64,000 nt of DNA from Cylindrospermum stagnale PCC 7417 (lineage in GTDB: Bacteria > Cyanobacteriota > Cyanobacteriia > Cyanobacteriales > Nostocaceae). This document shows positions 36,671 to 48,788 of this stretch, in pieces; the stretch's first letter is position 1, and each line of letters starts with the position of its first letter. The translations under genes were made by a program, and so were the position numbers. The notes beneath the pieces were generated by a model. That model searched no databases. It had not been told where the DNA came from and saw nothing but the letters and a program-made list of their open reading frames with translations. The stretch lies in the NCBI RefSeq assembly GCF_000317535.1, contig NC_019757.1, positions 3,809,501 through 3,873,500 of the forward strand. Direction: 5' to 3'.

Positions 36671-38512
36671 GTGAATAAAAGATGGAGAAATGCGGGGCTA
36701 TATGCGCTGCTGTTTATTGTTGTCATTGCCCTAGGCACAGCATTCTTTGACAAACCTCAAAGTAGCCGAGAAACATGGCGATACAGTCAATTTATTCAAG
36801 AAGTTGAAAAAGGCAGAGTTGAAAAAGTCAGTCTGAGTTCAGACCGTTCTACAGCACTGGTAACACCCAAATATGACCCCAATAAAAAGCTGGTAACCTT
36901 GGTCAACGACCCTGACCTGATCAACACACTCACCACCAAAGGCGTTGATATTTCTGTATTGCCACAAACCGACGAAGGATTTTGGGTTAAGGCACTCAGC
37001 AGCTTATTTTTCCCAGTATTGCTTCTTGTAGGCTTATTTTTCTTGCTCCGCCGCGCTCAAAATGGGCCAGGCAGCCAAGCCATGAACTTTGGCAAGTCTA
37101 GAGCTAGAGTGCAAATGGAGCCACAAACCCAGGTGACCTTTGGTGATGTCGCTGGCATCGACCAAGCCAAGCTGGAACTAAACGAAGTTGTAGACTTTCT
37201 GAAAAACGCCGATCGCTTTACCGCAGTGGGCGCAAAAATTCCTAAAGGTGTACTGCTAGTTGGACCTCCCGGTACTGGTAAAACCCTCCTAGCTCGTGCT
37301 GTAGCTGGGGAAGCAGGTGTGCCCTTCTTCTCTATCTCTGGTTCAGAATTTGTCGAAATGTTCGTGGGTGTGGGTGCATCCCGCGTCCGCGATTTGTTTG
37401 AGCAAGCTAAGTCCAATGCTCCCTGCATCGTCTTCATCGATGAAATTGACGCCGTAGGACGTCAGCGGGGTGCAGGTTTAGGCGGTGGTAACGATGAGCG
37501 GGAACAAACCCTCAACCAGTTGCTCACAGAAATGGACGGCTTTGAAGGTAACACCGGCATCATCATCATCGCCGCCACCAACCGTCCTGACGTTCTAGAT
37601 GCAGCTTTGTTACGTCCTGGTCGCTTTGATCGTCAAGTCGTGGTAGACCGTCCTGACTATGCCGGACGCAGCGAAATTCTCAAAGTTCATGCCCGTGGCA
37701 AAACCTTAGCCAAAGATGTGGACTTGGATAAAATCGCCCGACGCACCCCTGGTTTTACCGGCGCAGATTTATCCAACCTGCTGAATGAAGCCGCAATTTT
37801 GGCAGCACGGCGTAACTTGACCGAAATTTCGATGGACGAAATCAACGACGCCATCGACCGCGTACTAGCTGGGCCAGAGAAGAAAGACCGGGTAATGAGC
37901 GAAAAGCGCAAAACCCTGGTGGCATACCACGAAGCTGGTCACGCCTTAGTTGGTGCGTTGATGCCCGACTATGACCCAGTGCAAAAGATTAGCATTATTC
38001 CTCGTGGTCGCGCAGGTGGTTTAACTTGGTTTACCCCCAGCGAAGACCGAATGGATACCGGTTTATACAGCCGCGCTTATCTGGAAAATCAAATGGCAGT
38101 GGCTTTAGGTGGTCGCATTGCTGAAGAATTAATCTTTGGTGACGAAGAAGTTACCACCGGCGCTTCCAACGACTTGCAACAGGTAGCGCGAGTTGCTAGA
38201 CAGATGATCACTCGTTTTGGGATGAGCGATCGCTTGGGACCAGTCGCCCTTGGTCGTCAGCAAGGCAATATGTTCCTCGGTCGCGATATTATGTCAGAGC
38301 GTGATTTCTCAGAAGAAACCGCAGCCGCAATTGATGATGAAGTAGACAAACTAGTGCGGGTAGCCTACACACGCGCTAAAGAAGTGTTGGTTAACAACCG
38401 CCACATTCTCGATCAAATCGCGCAAATGCTGGTTGACAAAGAAACCGTAGACGCCGAAGAATTGCAAGAAATTCTAGGAAATAACGATGTAAAAACTGCT
38501 GCATTCGCATAA
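36671..38512 (+). CDS. ftsH: FtsH ATP-dependent zinc metalloprotease
   Basis: Membrane-bound AAA protease; in cyanobacteria FtsH complexes degrade damaged photosystem II D1 and other membrane proteins. Two N-terminal membrane helices (about residues 10-26 and 110-128) flank a lumenal or periplasmic loop. Then come Walker A GPPGTGKT, Walker [13 protein letters not shown], the [20 protein letters not shown], and the zinc site HEAGH. The GTG at 36671 is chosen because GGGAGG lies 10 bases upstream; the longer TTG start at 36662 would leave only one base between them. A GGGTAA/TTACCC hairpin with a T-run follows. Confidence 0.96.
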   Translation: MNKRWRNAGLYALLFIVVIALGTAFFDKPQSSRETWRYSQFIQEVEKGRVEKVSLSSDRSTALVTPKYDPNKKLVTLVNDPDLINTLTTKGVDISVLPQTDEGFWVKALSSLFFPVLLLVGLFFLLRRAQNGPGSQAMNFGKSRARVQMEPQTQVTFGDVAGIDQAKLELNEVVDFLKNADRFTAVGAKIPKGVLLVGPPGTGKTLLARAVAGEAGVPFFSISGSEFVEMFVGVGASRVRDLFEQAKSNAPCIVFIDEIDAVGRQRGAGLGGGNDEREQTLNQLLTEMDGFEGNTGIIIIAATNRPDVLDAALLRPGRFDRQVVVDRPDYAGRSEILKVHARGKTLAKDVDLDKIARRTPGFTGADLSNLLNEAAILAARRNLTEISMDEINDAIDRVLAGPEKKDRVMSEKRKTLVAYHEAGHALVGALMPDYDPVQKISIIPRGRAGGLTWFTPSEDRMDTGLYSRAYLENQMAVALGGRIAEELIFGDEEVTTGASNDLQQVARVARQMITRFGMSDRLGPVALGRQQGNMFLGRDIMSERDFSEETAAAIDDEVDKLVRVAYTRAKEVLVNNRHILDQIAQMLVDKETVDAEELQEILGNNDVKTAAFA

Positions 38513-38544
38513 ATGCTTGTAGTTGCAATCTAAAACCCAAATTC

Positions 38545-38587
38545 GGGGTAATTCTGGGATTTGCCAGGGTTACCCTCATTTTTTTCC
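38545..38587 (+). terminator. rho-independent-like terminator of ftsH
   Basis: GGGTAA and TTACCC pair across an 18-base loop that contains a weak inner pairing (CTGG/CCAG), followed by TCATTTTTTT. Confidence 0.55.
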
Positions 38588-38977
38588 CAGTTCGGATTTG
38601 ACGATGTTAGCGGTGGGAAAATGGCGATTGCCTCCGGCGGCACTGGCGCAACCAATCGCATCGGTGTACCGCAGACAATTGCATTATCAGTTCAACTTGG
38701 AAGCTGTTATTGTCCAAACACTTGCTTTTTGCGTATAGTAGATGCGGGTAGAGATCAGCATCTGACTTAGGTATAGGGGCTATATCGTTAAATCCACTCT
38801 GGCTAGACGAGGGAACCCATTAACCACCAGATTTGGAATTCTGCACAGTCTCATCTAGTTAAGATTATTTGCATCTAGTGTATTAATACCATTTCCTGCT
38901 ACGGTTATAAATCAGCACCGACTATTTATTGCCAATTTAACCAAAAGCTTTCCTAAATTTAACATCCAGAGGTATCA
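38588..38977. other. gene-free stretch upstream of the NYN gene
   Basis: About 390 bases. Short overlapping frames in two phases have no protein-like character. The end should hold the promoter of the NYN-domain gene, whose AGAGG lies 6 bases before its ATG. Confidence 0.45.
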
Positions 38978-39664
38978 ATGAGTATTACTAACCTTAGCAT
39001 AAAAACAAATGAATATAAAGAACTTAGGGAGAAACCCCATTGGCAAGGGCCAGCATTGACAAATCCTAGTGTCAAAGGGCGAGAAACTAAAATTCAAGAA
39101 ACTGTAAATGACAGTGCTATTTTCGATGGCTTAAATCGCGGTAGAGTGGCAATTTTTATTGATGGTATAAACCTCTTTCATACAGCCTTACAACTCGGCA
39201 TGGAAATTGACTATGTTAAATTGCTATGTCGTTTAACTAATGGTTCGCGGCTGTTACGTGCTTTTTTCTACACTGGAGTTGATAGCAGTAATGAAAAACA
39301 ACAGGGTTTTCTATTGTGGATGCGTCGGAATGGCTATCGTGTAGTTACCAAAGATATAGTGCCAGTTGCAGAGAATTTTAAAAAACCAAATTTGAATGTT
39401 GAAATAGCTGTAGATATGATCACTTTAGCTCCCTACTATGATACTGCTGTCTTAGTCAGTGGGGATGGAGACTTAGCCTATGCGGTGAATGCTGTTAGCA
39501 GGTTGGGATCTCGCGTGGAAGTGGTAAGTCTGCGAACAATCACCAGTGACAGCCTAATTGATGTTGCTGACTACTTCATTGACTTTGACAGTATTAAACA
39601 ACACATTCAAAAAGATTCCCATGTCGGCTATAGTTATCGCACGCCGTCCAACTCTAGCTTTTAA
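38978..39664 (+). CDS. LabA-like NYN domain protein
   Basis: 228 residues. An unstructured N-terminus (about 1-50) precedes a PIN-like NYN domain: VAIFIDGINLFHTA with the first catalytic Asp, VEIAVDMITLA and VLVSGDGDLAYAVNAV with later acidic residues, and LRTITSDSLIDVADYFIDF at the end. NYN domains are generally RNases; cyanobacterial LabA affects circadian output. A clock role for this paralogue is inference. AGAGG lies 6 bases before the ATG. Confidence 0.88.
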   Translation: MSITNLSIKTNEYKELREKPHWQGPALTNPSVKGRETKIQETVNDSAIFDGLNRGRVAIFIDGINLFHTALQLGMEIDYVKLLCRLTNGSRLLRAFFYTGVDSSNEKQQGFLLWMRRNGYRVVTKDIVPVAENFKKPNLNVEIAVDMITLAPYYDTAVLVSGDGDLAYAVNAVSRLGSRVEVVSLRTITSDSLIDVADYFIDFDSIKQHIQKDSHVGYSYRTPSNSSF

Positions 39665-39783
39665 ATTCAAATCTCAAATCCATCAAAGTCTACACTGAAT
39701 TACTACAAGACCTGTAGTAGCTTTCTGGAGTAAAATAACAAGCCAGAAAATGATCCTACATTTTTTGTTTAACCCTGATCAAG

Positions 39784-40140
39784 ATGGATATTTTAATAGT
39801 TGAAGATGAACCAGAAATTGGTCATTTAATCCAACTTTCTTGAGAAAAAGAAGGATTTTCCTATCGCATTAGCCGTGATGGGATCAACTCTTTACGGTTA
39901 TTTCAGGAGCAACCACCAGATTTAATTATCCTAGATTTAATACTTTCCGGTTTGGATGGGCTAGAAGTTTGCGCCAGAATTCGCCAGAAACCAGGTGTAA
40001 AAGATCCCTATATTTTGATGCTGACAGCTAAGGGTGAGGAAATTGACCGCATGATTAGCTTATCTACTCGTTGCATGATTGGTCAGTTTACTTACAACTT
40101 CTGGTTACGCTGCGATCACCTACCTGTTTCTGCAAAATAA
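39784..40140 (+). pseudogene. response-regulator pseudogene with in-frame stop
   Basis: The frame reads MDILIVEDEPEIGHLIQLS, then TGA at 39841, then EKEGFSYRISRDGINSLRLF, LIILDLILSGLDGLEVCARI and YILMLTAKGEEIDRMISLS. This is an OmpR-type receiver with the phospho-acceptor Asp in LIILDLI. After ISLST the expected GADDYLTKPF is replaced by unrelated residues, so the receiver's Lys and the whole DNA-binding domain are missing. Both an internal stop and a 3' truncation show that the gene is dead. Confidence 0.85.
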
Positions 40141-40785
40141 TTCTCAAGACTAAGCAAATATCGATGTTGTGGAATGTCTACTGTTGAACATGGCAGTAAT
40201 AACGTTGACTTCCCCCATGCTAGTTTTTATAGGCTAGTACCGCAAGGCAGAATTCAAAATAGAGCCTACGGCTCCCGTAAGGGATACAAAATTCAAAATT
40301 CAAAATGATTACAGCGTAAGCGTTTTGTTAATTTGGAATGGTCTGTTTATTTGCGCCGTGCTGTACTAGTAAGTCTTGAGATGACCAGATCGCAAACCCA
40401 ACGAGATTGAGCACATTTGGATAATTCACAGTTATTTTACTTTCTCTACATATACTTTTTACACTACCTTTAATGCTGTATGTAACATAGGCTGCATTTT
40501 ATTTGCCAATGTTTTAAGATCTATGCTATACCAGGGGCAGAATTGCTGAAATTGACAAGTATAATTGCCAGCCTATGCATTTCTATTTGAAATTGGGGTG
40601 TACTGATTACTGTGTTTTCAGAATTCGATTAAGATTTATCTCATTGAGAGACGTCTAGCTGGCATTAGAGTTATTAACTCTGAAAGTTGCTGTTCAATTA
40701 TCTGCATCTCCATTGAACCAACTATAGTAATAACTTCATGCAAATGATTTTTGCTGAATCTCACATAACTTAAGGAGTGCTAACA
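40141..40785. other. 645-base gene-free stretch
   Basis: Contains AT-rich simple repeats (CAAAATTCAAAATTCAAAAT near 40288-40307) and a GAGCCTACGGCTC palindrome near 40262. No ORF or RNA gene recognised. The 3' end holds the start signals of the small membrane protein. Confidence 0.45.
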
Positions 40786-41115
40786 GTGAGTCAGATCCAA
40801 TTGGCTTTAGTAATTAGTTACCTGCTCATGACATGCTATTTTTTTAGCACCTGGTTAAAGTTTACTATCAGTCACCCTTTATCTTCTCCAGAAGATACAT
40901 TTTTATCTTTTGTGATGTTTTTGATAACTACTATTTTCTGGCCATTAATTATTCCCATTTCTTGTTTGGAAATATTTCAGCAGCGAAGGCTGGAGTTTAA
41001 TACTGTGATTCCTGTTCTCTTGACAATATTTGCTTTTAGTATTTCCTACTATTTGAGTTATTGGCATGTAAATTGGTTGTGCTATTACGATTTACTTTGT
41101 CCTTATGCCTCATGA
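40786..41115 (+). CDS. small integral membrane protein
   Basis: 109 residues with three predicted hydrophobic helices (LALVISYLLMTCYFFSTWL, FVMFLITTIFWPLIIPISCL and VIPVLLTIFAFSISYYLSYW). GTG at 40786 is chosen because TAAGGAG lies 8-9 bases upstream; an in-frame GTG at 40777 overlaps that site. Not recognised. A similar size and layout occurs in many uncharacterised cyanobacterial proteins. Confidence 0.6.
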   Translation: MSQIQLALVISYLLMTCYFFSTWLKFTISHPLSSPEDTFLSFVMFLITTIFWPLIIPISCLEIFQQRRLEFNTVIPVLLTIFAFSISYYLSYWHVNWLCYYDLLCPYAS

Positions 41116-41551
41116 TGGGAGGATTTTTTTGTTGGAATAGATGCCTGAAAGATGCCATTTTCAATTAGTAAAATTACTGAAACGCTGAGGTATTGCTATT
41201 CCTCAATCAATTCAAAATTTCCCCAGTCATAAATCTCACCCAATAAAAGAAAGAAAATCGATTCTATCCAGGGATAAAATTGCATCTACCTCTTCACCTT
41301 GTAGAAAACAATATCGTCTTACCACCTTGTTGGCAAATTGTTTGATAGCATAACTATAGTGGTCAACCCCTTCCCTACGGGACGCCAAAGGCGAACGGGG
41401 AATTAAAAATTAAAAATTAAAAATTAAAGATTATCTGCGTCCACTTGCGGTTCCAAATTCTAGATTAGACTTGAATTACAATGCAAAAAATAGGGATAGG
41501 TTAAGATACCCATCCCATGAAATGCAACTACAGAAATTAAAAGTAAAAAAC
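41116..41551. other. gene-free stretch with heptamer repeat
   Basis: 436 bases between convergent genes. At 41401-41429 a 7-base unit (AATTAAA) is repeated four times, a typical Nostoc STRR sequence. Nothing else recognised. Confidence 0.6.
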
Positions 41552-42817
41552 TTATTGCACTCGCGTGGGGAAAGCACCAGGTTGCACAGCTAAGTTAATA
41601 TTCTGCCCATTGCGACGCAACTCTAGGCGCAAATCTCCCCCGACTTGGCTATTTTCTACTGCCTTTTGAACACTAGCGGCATCTGCGACTGATTGACCGT
41701 TGAGCTTCTGGATAACGTCACCAGCACGTACTCCTGCTTTAGCAGCTGGGGAATTGGGCACAACTTTCACAACTAACACACCTTTATCTTCATTCACACT
41801 CAATCCACTGTTGGGGTCTGAGTTGATGTTTTGCTTTAACTCAGGTGTTAACCCCACCATCTGAATTCCCAAATAAGGATGTTGGACTTTACCTGTAGAT
41901 ATTAGTTGAGTGGAAATGCGCTGCGCTGTGTTGATGGGAATAGCAAAGCCTAATCCTTGGGCCCCTTGGATGATGGCTGTATTCATGCCAATTACCTCGC
42001 CACGGGCATTGAGTAAGGGTCCGCCGGAATTACCGGGATTAATGGCTGCGTCGGTTTGAATATATTCAACTCGCTTATCGGGTGCGCCAATTTGATTGCT
42101 AGTGCGTCCGGTGGCGCTGATAATGCCTGTAGTTACGGAATTATCTAGACCGAGAGGGTTGCCGATCGCGATCGCCCATTGTCCTGGTTGCAGTTGGTCG
42201 GAATTACCCAAGCTAACTGTTGGCAGATTGTCTGCCTGAATCTTCACCACCGCCACATCTGTTAACTCGTCTTTCCCCAGCACCTTACCTTTAAAGCTGC
42301 GCCCATCCTTAAGGGTTACTGTCACCGTATCAGCACCATCAACTACGTGAGCATTCGTGAGAATCCGACCATCACCACCAATAATAAAACCTGATCCTGA
42401 ACCCCGTTGCACCCGATTTTGTCCTGGGGAAGGTAGTTGGGAGCCAAAGAAGCGGCGGAACAACGGATCGTTAAATTCATCTGGTAACTGGGTTTTGACG
42501 GTGCGGGAAGAATCAATCCGCACTACAGAGGGCCCGACTCTTTGTACAACCTGGGTAATAAAGTTGGGATCTGTGGCGGCTGTGATTGGGGGGGCAGCAT
42601 TTACTCGACTCACTGCCAAGCTAGATGCGTTCTCAGATATCTGCTGTTTGTGACCAGCTAGATAGCCACCAGACAAGGTCATACCCGATCCCAGCAACAC
42701 CAACGATAGAGAGGCGGCTGCCTTTTTCCAGGGTGCATAATCATGGCTTTTGGTGTTAGCGATGTTGGATGAAGTGCTGTTTGATAAATTTTCTCCGTCC
42801 CGTGGTTGGTTTTGCAT
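41552..42817 (-). CDS. HhoA/HtrA family serine protease with PDZ domain
   Basis: 421 residues. An N-terminal membrane segment (about 34-53, [20 protein letters not shown]) places it in or across a membrane facing the periplasm or lumen. The trypsin-like domain has His157 in TNAHVVD, Asp187 in LTDVAVVKI and Ser264 in NPGNSGGPL. One C-terminal PDZ domain (about 310-415) has [13 protein letters not shown]. Cyanobacteria have three such proteases (HtrA, HhoA, HhoB) in protein quality control; single-PDZ form and length suit HhoA or HhoB, but I cannot separate them. Confidence 0.92.
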   Translation of the reverse strand: MQNQPRDGENLSNSTSSNIANTKSHDYAPWKKAAASLSLVLLGSGMTLSGGYLAGHKQQISENASSLAVSRVNAAPPITAATDPNFITQVVQRVGPSVVRIDSSRTVKTQLPDEFNDPLFRRFFGSQLPSPGQNRVQRGSGSGFIIGGDGRILTNAHVVDGADTVTVTLKDGRSFKGKVLGKDELTDVAVVKIQADNLPTVSLGNSDQLQPGQWAIAIGNPLGLDNSVTTGIISATGRTSNQIGAPDKRVEYIQTDAAINPGNSGGPLLNARGEVIGMNTAIIQGAQGLGFAIPINTAQRISTQLISTGKVQHPYLGIQMVGLTPELKQNINSDPNSGLSVNEDKGVLVVKVVPNSPAAKAGVRAGDVIQKLNGQSVADAASVQKAVENSQVGGDLRLELRRNGQNINLAVQPGAFPTRVQ

Positions 42818-43491
42818 TGCTGTCTGGAAGGATATTTAGAGTTACTAATAGTGTAGATATTATTTTTGATGCTTTTGTTGCGAAGGTATTGTGCTGGTGT
42901 GAAAAGTCTGGTATTTTACTTAATCTTTAAGTAAATTCTATTTGTGCCTAGTGTTACTAATTTTTTAGCTGGTTCTTGATTACACTTGATCAAACAGATT
43001 GTTGACAGTATTTGGACGCTTCAGAATGGCAACGACTTCTCATATTAAAGTGACTATTGCCCTGTCTGAACTGGTTTGAGACGAGGAATTACAAGCAAAA
43101 GTGGAAAATTTGCTCCCACAGCTTAGAGGGGTGGAGGATTTCTTTTCTAGGTATAGATGTACTATCCTAAGCTATCGCCTAGCAAGTACGCCTTGCCAAT
43201 TTGGGGATAAAGTATCCTGAAAACGCTAATTTTCCTGCTTCTTGTGATCCCTGAAATGAGTAACGTCTTGATAATTAAAGGCTATGGGCTAATTTCAAGA
43301 TTTCCGATACCTAGACTGCGCTGCAATACCGACCGTGGGAAGTGTTCCCCGCTCTGATCGTGGCGTCCATCCCAGAAATCAATATCGATTAACCGCCAAA
43401 AAGCGATAATTGAATTATGAGAGAAGCGATCGCAGTTCCGTCCAAGAATTTAGCGATCGCCCCTAATTAACCCCTAGCCAAGGAATCAATC
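42818..43491. other. gene-poor stretch with one decayed ORF
   Basis: Upstream region of the HtrA-type gene, then the pseudogene at 43026-43220, then about 270 bases with two HIP1 octamers (near 43425 and 43453). No intact gene seen before 43492. Confidence 0.5.
43026..43220 (+). pseudogene. decayed small ORF with in-frame stop
   Basis: The frame reads MATTSHIKVTIALSELV, TGA at 43077, then DEELQAKVENLLPQLRGVED and unrelated residues. An ALxxLxDEELxxxVxNLLPQLRxVxGVED pattern is usual at the N-terminus of small cyanobacterial proteins that I remember as partners of caspase- or NTPase-type effector genes. Both the internal stop and the loss of the 3' part argue for a pseudogene; family identity is weak. 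Confidence 0.45.
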
Positions 43492-43656
43492 ATGAAAATT
43501 CTAGCGTTAGCCGTGCCACTATTGATTGCAGTGGCTGCCCCCTCATTCGCACAAAAACCTCATCATCCAAGCACCGAAGGGATGAGGCAACCAGAGCAAC
43601 CCAGTCAACCTTACCGAGGTGGGGGGAGACGGGATTTTTATGGTTTGCCATATTGA
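43492..43656 (+). CDS. small secreted proline/glycine-rich peptide, 54 aa
   Basis: MKILALAVPLLIAVAAPSFA is a clear signal peptide with an AFA-type cleavage site, followed by a 34-residue mature part rich in Pro, Gln, Gly and Arg (QKPHHPSTEG, PYRGGGRRDFYG). AAGGAA lies 8 bases before the ATG. The mature peptide is very basic. Not recognised. Confidence 0.6.
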   Translation: MKILALAVPLLIAVAAPSFAQKPHHPSTEGMRQPEQPSQPYRGGGRRDFYGLPY

Positions 43657-43776
43657 CGAATCGTCGTAAATGTGTATTGTAGTAATCTAAATAACCAAAA
43701 AATTTTATTATTTATAGGTAAAAGGTAAAAAGTAAAAAGAAATTTCCTTGACTTTTTACTTTCACCTTTCAGATTT

Positions 43777-44781
43777 TTAACCAGCTATTACTAGGTTCTC
43801 TCCCTCAAGACGAGCTAGTCTCTCTGCCAATAGTTTTTCTAGAGCAACTAGAGCTTTGGTAAAGCCGTCGATCCCCTCAGCCAGTTTGTCGTATGCCATC
43901 CGGTCAGCGGCGTGCATCTTGTCAAAGGTAGCTTTATCAACGGAGATTTTTTCAATAGACAAGCTTGCTACCTTAGCGGGGTCAAGTTTGCGTGGTAGTT
44001 CGCCCACAGTTGACTTCAATTCGGTCAACAGCCCCGGAGAAATAGTCAGCAAGTCACAACCAGCAAGTTCGGTAATTTCGCCAATGTTGCGGAAGCTAGC
44101 TCCCATAACTTCGGTTTTATAGCCGAATTTCTTGTAGTAGTTATAGATTTTAGTCACTGACAACACGCCTGGGTCTTCCGTAGCCGTGTAATCCTTTCCG
44201 GTGTCTTTCTTGTACCAGTCGAGAATCCGACCGACGAAAGGAGAAATTAGAGTGATACCAGCTTCCGCGCAGGCGATCGCTTGGTGAAGTCCAAACAAAA
44301 GAGTCAGGTTGCAGTGAATACCTTCTTTTTCCAGAATTTCCGCCGCACAAATCCCTTCCCAAGTAGCAGCTATTTTAATCAGCACTCGATTTGGGGAAAT
44401 TCCAGCAGCTTTGTACTGGGCAATCAAATCTCGCGCCTTAGCTACAGTCGCTTCCGTATCGTATGATAAACGGGCATCGACTTCCGTAGAAACGCGACCG
44501 GGGATGATTTGCAAAATCTTCAACCCAAAAGAAACTGCCAGACGGTCAAAAGCCAGAGAAACTATTTGTGCTTGGCTTGCTCCGGCTCCAGCATCCTTTT
44601 TAGCCTGAAGTAATGTTTGATCAACAATTCCCTGATATTCCGGCATTTGCGCCGCAGCAGTAATCAGGGAAGGATTAGTAGTAGCATCTTGGGGCTTAAA
44701 CTGCTCAATTGCTTGAATATCGCCTGTGTCTGACACCACAACGGTTACTTGCCGCAATTGTTCCAGTAAATTCTTAGACAT
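43777..44781 (-). CDS. tal: transaldolase
   Basis: Transfers dihydroxyacetone between sugar phosphates in the pentose-phosphate pathway. 334 residues, TalB-type length. Schiff-base Lys136 is in [20 protein letters not shown] at the N-terminus and VGRILDWY after the catalytic part are further signatures. CGGAG lies about 10 bases before the ATG at 44781. In the minus-strand order it is downstream of xfp, gap and the pyk remnant. Confidence 0.96.
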   Translation of the reverse strand: MSKNLLEQLRQVTVVVSDTGDIQAIEQFKPQDATTNPSLITAAAQMPEYQGIVDQTLLQAKKDAGAGASQAQIVSLAFDRLAVSFGLKILQIIPGRVSTEVDARLSYDTEATVAKARDLIAQYKAAGISPNRVLIKIAATWEGICAAEILEKEGIHCNLTLLFGLHQAIACAEAGITLISPFVGRILDWYKKDTGKDYTATEDPGVLSVTKIYNYYKKFGYKTEVMGASFRNIGEITELAGCDLLTISPGLLTELKSTVGELPRKLDPAKVASLSIEKISVDKATFDKMHAADRMAYDKLAEGIDGFTKALVALEKLLAERLARLEGENLVIAG

Positions 44782-44922
44782 ATTATAATTCTCCGTGAAT
44801 TTGATTTGCTGAGGGCGTACCTATTCCCCTCTTGTTTCTTTGCGGTTCATGAATTTTCAATTCTGGCAAATTATACTCACCGCTGCCTAAGTTTGCGTGC
44901 CCTCTTCAGCCTCAGCCTTATT

Positions 44923-45060
44923 TTAGGTGTGCTCTGCTGTAATTGGCTGTCCGATAGAATGCACTTTAATTAAACTTGTTGTTCCTGACTTACCAACTGG
45001 GACGCCGGAGGTAATTACCACCTTATCCCCCTGGTTGACCAGATTCATCTCAACAACGGT
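44923..45060 (-). pseudogene. pyk: C-terminal remnant of pyruvate kinase
   Basis: The minus strand reads VVEMNLVNQGDKVVITSGVP then VGKSGTTSLIKVHSIG, ending at a stop at 44923. This is the last beta-strand region of pyruvate kinase (NLVxxGDxVVITSGVPVGxxGTTxxIKVH). Only about 45 residues remain of a protein of about 480-590; the DNA before it (45061-45160) is unrelated in all frames. It lies exactly between tal and gap, where I recall an intact pyk in other Nostocaceae. Confidence 0.8.
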
Positions 45061-45163
45061 GTTTAGTTTACACTTTTGATAATTTTGGTTCGACGCATAA
45101 GGCGTAGGGAGTAACGACAACGGAACGCACCCCGGCAAGCCTGTGATCAATATCGAGGCAACA

Positions 45164-45187
45164 GTCAGTGATCATTTGACCACTGAC
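45164..45187 (-). terminator. hairpin downstream of gap
   Basis: GTCAGTG and CACTGAC pair with a 10-base loop 14 bases past the gap stop codon. The sequence also resembles a dispersed CAGTGGTCAGT-type repeat. Confidence 0.4.
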
Positions 45188-45200
45188 TACTGACCAGGGA

Positions 45201-46262
<1,062 letters not shown>

Positions 46263-46406
46263 CTATTACCCTACCTTTAATGCTGCACTTAGATGGGTTA
46301 ATTTTGGCCTGACTGAGATGATCGTGACAGTCACCAGACGCCTAAAGCTCATTTACTTGGCATCTTTTAAGGTTTTGTCTTTAGCCAGAAGCAAAAACCC
46401 GTATTT

Positions 46407-48788
46407 TTAGTAAGGCCACTTCCAGTCGCGGATTTCTGGCATGTCTTCGCCGTATTTTTCGATGTAGTGCTTGTGTTCGATTAGTTTATCTTGCAACTGC
46501 TGTTTGACATAAGCCGCTTTATAACCTAATTTCGGCACGCGGTCAATTACATCGATCACCAGGTGGAAGCGATCGAGATCGTTAAGGACGACCATATCAA
46601 AGGGGGTGGTGGTGGTTCCCTCTTCTTTGTAGCCGCGCACGTGTAGATTATTGTGATTGGTGTGACGATAAGTGAGGCGATGAATGAGCCAAGGATAACC
46701 GTGAAAAGCAAAGATAATCGGTTTGTCGGTGGTGAAAATTGTATCGAAGTCTTTGCTGCTTAAACCGTGAGGATGTTCGCTTTTTGGCTGTAGTGTCATT
46801 AAATCTACGACGTTCACTACCCGCACTTTTAAATCTGGGAAATTTTGGCGCAAAATATCGACAGCGGCTAAGGTTTCTAAGGTGGGAATATCCCCAGCGC
46901 AGGCCATGACTACATCTGGTTCGCTGTCTCTGTCGTTGCTGGCCCATTCCCAAATACCTAAGCCTTTGGTGCAATGTTTAATCGCTGCGTCCATATCCAG
47001 GTATTGTAATGCTGGCTGCTTCCCAGCAACAATGACGTTGACATAGTTGCGGCTTCTTAGGCAATGGTCTGTTACTGATAGCAAGGTGTTGGCATCGGGG
47101 GGGAGATAGACGCGAATAATCTCGGCTTTTTTGTTAACTACATGATCGATAAAACCGGGGTCTTGGTGGGAGAAGCCGTTGTGATCTTGCCGCCAAACGT
47201 GGGAGGTGAGTAGGTAGTTAAGGGAAGCAATAGATCGACGCCAGGGAATTTCACGGGTAGTTTTCAACCATTTGGCGTGCTGGTTGAACATCGAGTCTAC
47301 TATGTGGATAAATGCCTCGTAGCAGGAGAATAAACCATGACGACCCGTAAGTAGGTAGCCTTCTAACCATCCTTGGCAATTGGTTTCACTGAGAATTTCC
47401 ATCACCCGACCGTTGGGGGATAGGTGTTCGTCTTCTGGGAGGATCTGGGCAACCCAAGTACGGTCTGTGACTTCTAATACGGGATCTAGGCGATTCGATG
47501 CGGTTTCGTCTGGGCCAAAAAGGCGGAAGTTGCGGCTTTCTTGGTTAAGTTGCATGATGTCCCGCAAGAATTTGCCGGTGACTTTGGTGGCTTCAGAAAT
47601 TACCTTTCCTGGTTGGGGAACATCTACGGCATATTCTGAGAATTCGGGGATTTTTAGGTCACGCAGCAAAATGCCGCCGTTGGCGTGGGGATTGTCACCC
47701 ATGCGGCGATCGCCAATTGGTGCTAATTCTGCGAGTTCAGAAACCAGTCTACCATTGCTGTCGAAGAGTTCTTCTGGTTTGTAACTCTTCAGCCAATCTT
47801 CTAGAAGTTTCAGGTGTTCTGGTTGTCCAGATATATTCCCAAAGGGGACTTGATGCGATCGCCAATAACCTTCGGTTTTCTTCCCATCAACTTCCTTCGG
47901 CCCTGTCCAACCTTTGGGCGTCCTCAAAACAATCATCGGCCACTGGGGACGCCCACTAAAACCATGCACCCGTGCTTCCCGCTGGATACCTTGAATCTCT
48001 ACAATTATTGTGTCTAAAGTCGCCGCCATTTGCTGGTGTACATCTGCGGGATCAGATCCCTCCACAAAATACGGCTTATAACCATAGCCGATAAATAAAC
48101 TCTCTAACTCATCATGAGGCAATCTTGCCAGTAAGGTTGGGTTAGCAATCTTATACCCATTCAAATGCAAAATGGGTAAAACTGCGCCATCATGAACAGG
48201 GTTGAGAAACTTGTTAGAATGCCAGCTAGTAGCTAAAGCGCCAGTTTCCGCTTCACCATCACCAACAACAGCAGCAACAATCAAATCAGGATTGTCAAAA
48301 GCAGCACCGTAGGCATGAACCAGAGCATAACCGAGTTCTCCCCCTTCGTGAATAGAACCAGGGGTTTCTGGTGCAACATGACTAGGAATACCACCAGGGA
48401 AAGAGAACTGTTTGAAGAGATTCTTCATCCCCTCGGCATCTTGGGAAATATTGGGGTAGTATTCGCTGTAAGTGCCTTCTAGATAGGTATTGGCGACGAG
48501 TCCGGGGCCTCCATGACCAGGCCCAGCAATGTAGATTGTATTCAGGTCATACTTTTTGATCACCCGGTTGAGGTGAGCATAAATAAAGTTTAGCCCTGGA
48601 GTTGTTCCCCAGTGTCCCAAGAGTCGGGGTTTGACGTGTTCTAGCTTTAGCGGTTCTCGCAGCAGTGGATTGTCTAATAGATATATTTGCCCAACTGAAA
48701 GATAGTTAGCTGCACGCCAGTAAGCGTTGATCTTATGTAATTCTTGATCTGTTAAAGGCTTTGATTGGGTTGTACTAGCTAAAGTCAT
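46407..48788 (-). CDS. xfp: xylulose-5-phosphate/fructose-6-phosphate phosphoketolase
   Basis: Thiamine-diphosphate enzyme that splits xylulose 5-phosphate or fructose 6-phosphate into acetyl-phosphate and a shorter sugar phosphate. 793 residues from the ATG at 48788 ([10 protein letters not shown]), which has GGAG 6 bases upstream; an ATG at 48800 is an alternative. Signatures are [40 protein letters not shown], the ThDP motif [20 protein letters not shown], and [13 protein letters not shown] near the end. ackA (28590) could use the acetyl-phosphate. Confidence 0.96.
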   Translation of the reverse strand: MTLASTTQSKPLTDQELHKINAYWRAANYLSVGQIYLLDNPLLREPLKLEHVKPRLLGHWGTTPGLNFIYAHLNRVIKKYDLNTIYIAGPGHGGPGLVANTYLEGTYSEYYPNISQDAEGMKNLFKQFSFPGGIPSHVAPETPGSIHEGGELGYALVHAYGAAFDNPDLIVAAVVGDGEAETGALATSWHSNKFLNPVHDGAVLPILHLNGYKIANPTLLARLPHDELESLFIGYGYKPYFVEGSDPADVHQQMAATLDTIIVEIQGIQREARVHGFSGRPQWPMIVLRTPKGWTGPKEVDGKKTEGYWRSHQVPFGNISGQPEHLKLLEDWLKSYKPEELFDSNGRLVSELAELAPIGDRRMGDNPHANGGILLRDLKIPEFSEYAVDVPQPGKVISEATKVTGKFLRDIMQLNQESRNFRLFGPDETASNRLDPVLEVTDRTWVAQILPEDEHLSPNGRVMEILSETNCQGWLEGYLLTGRHGLFSCYEAFIHIVDSMFNQHAKWLKTTREIPWRRSIASLNYLLTSHVWRQDHNGFSHQDPGFIDHVVNKKAEIIRVYLPPDANTLLSVTDHCLRSRNYVNVIVAGKQPALQYLDMDAAIKHCTKGLGIWEWASNDRDSEPDVVMACAGDIPTLETLAAVDILRQNFPDLKVRVVNVVDLMTLQPKSEHPHGLSSKDFDTIFTTDKPIIFAFHGYPWLIHRLTYRHTNHNNLHVRGYKEEGTTTTPFDMVVLNDLDRFHLVIDVIDRVPKLGYKAAYVKQQLQDKLIEHKHYIEKYGEDMPEIRDWKWPY

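Noticed and set aside
38523-38770. Two overlapping short frames after ftsH
   Set aside because: Overlap the terminator and each other, with no protein-like composition.
47380-47784. 134-codon plus-strand frame inside xfp
   Set aside because: Antisense shadow of the phosphoketolase coding region.
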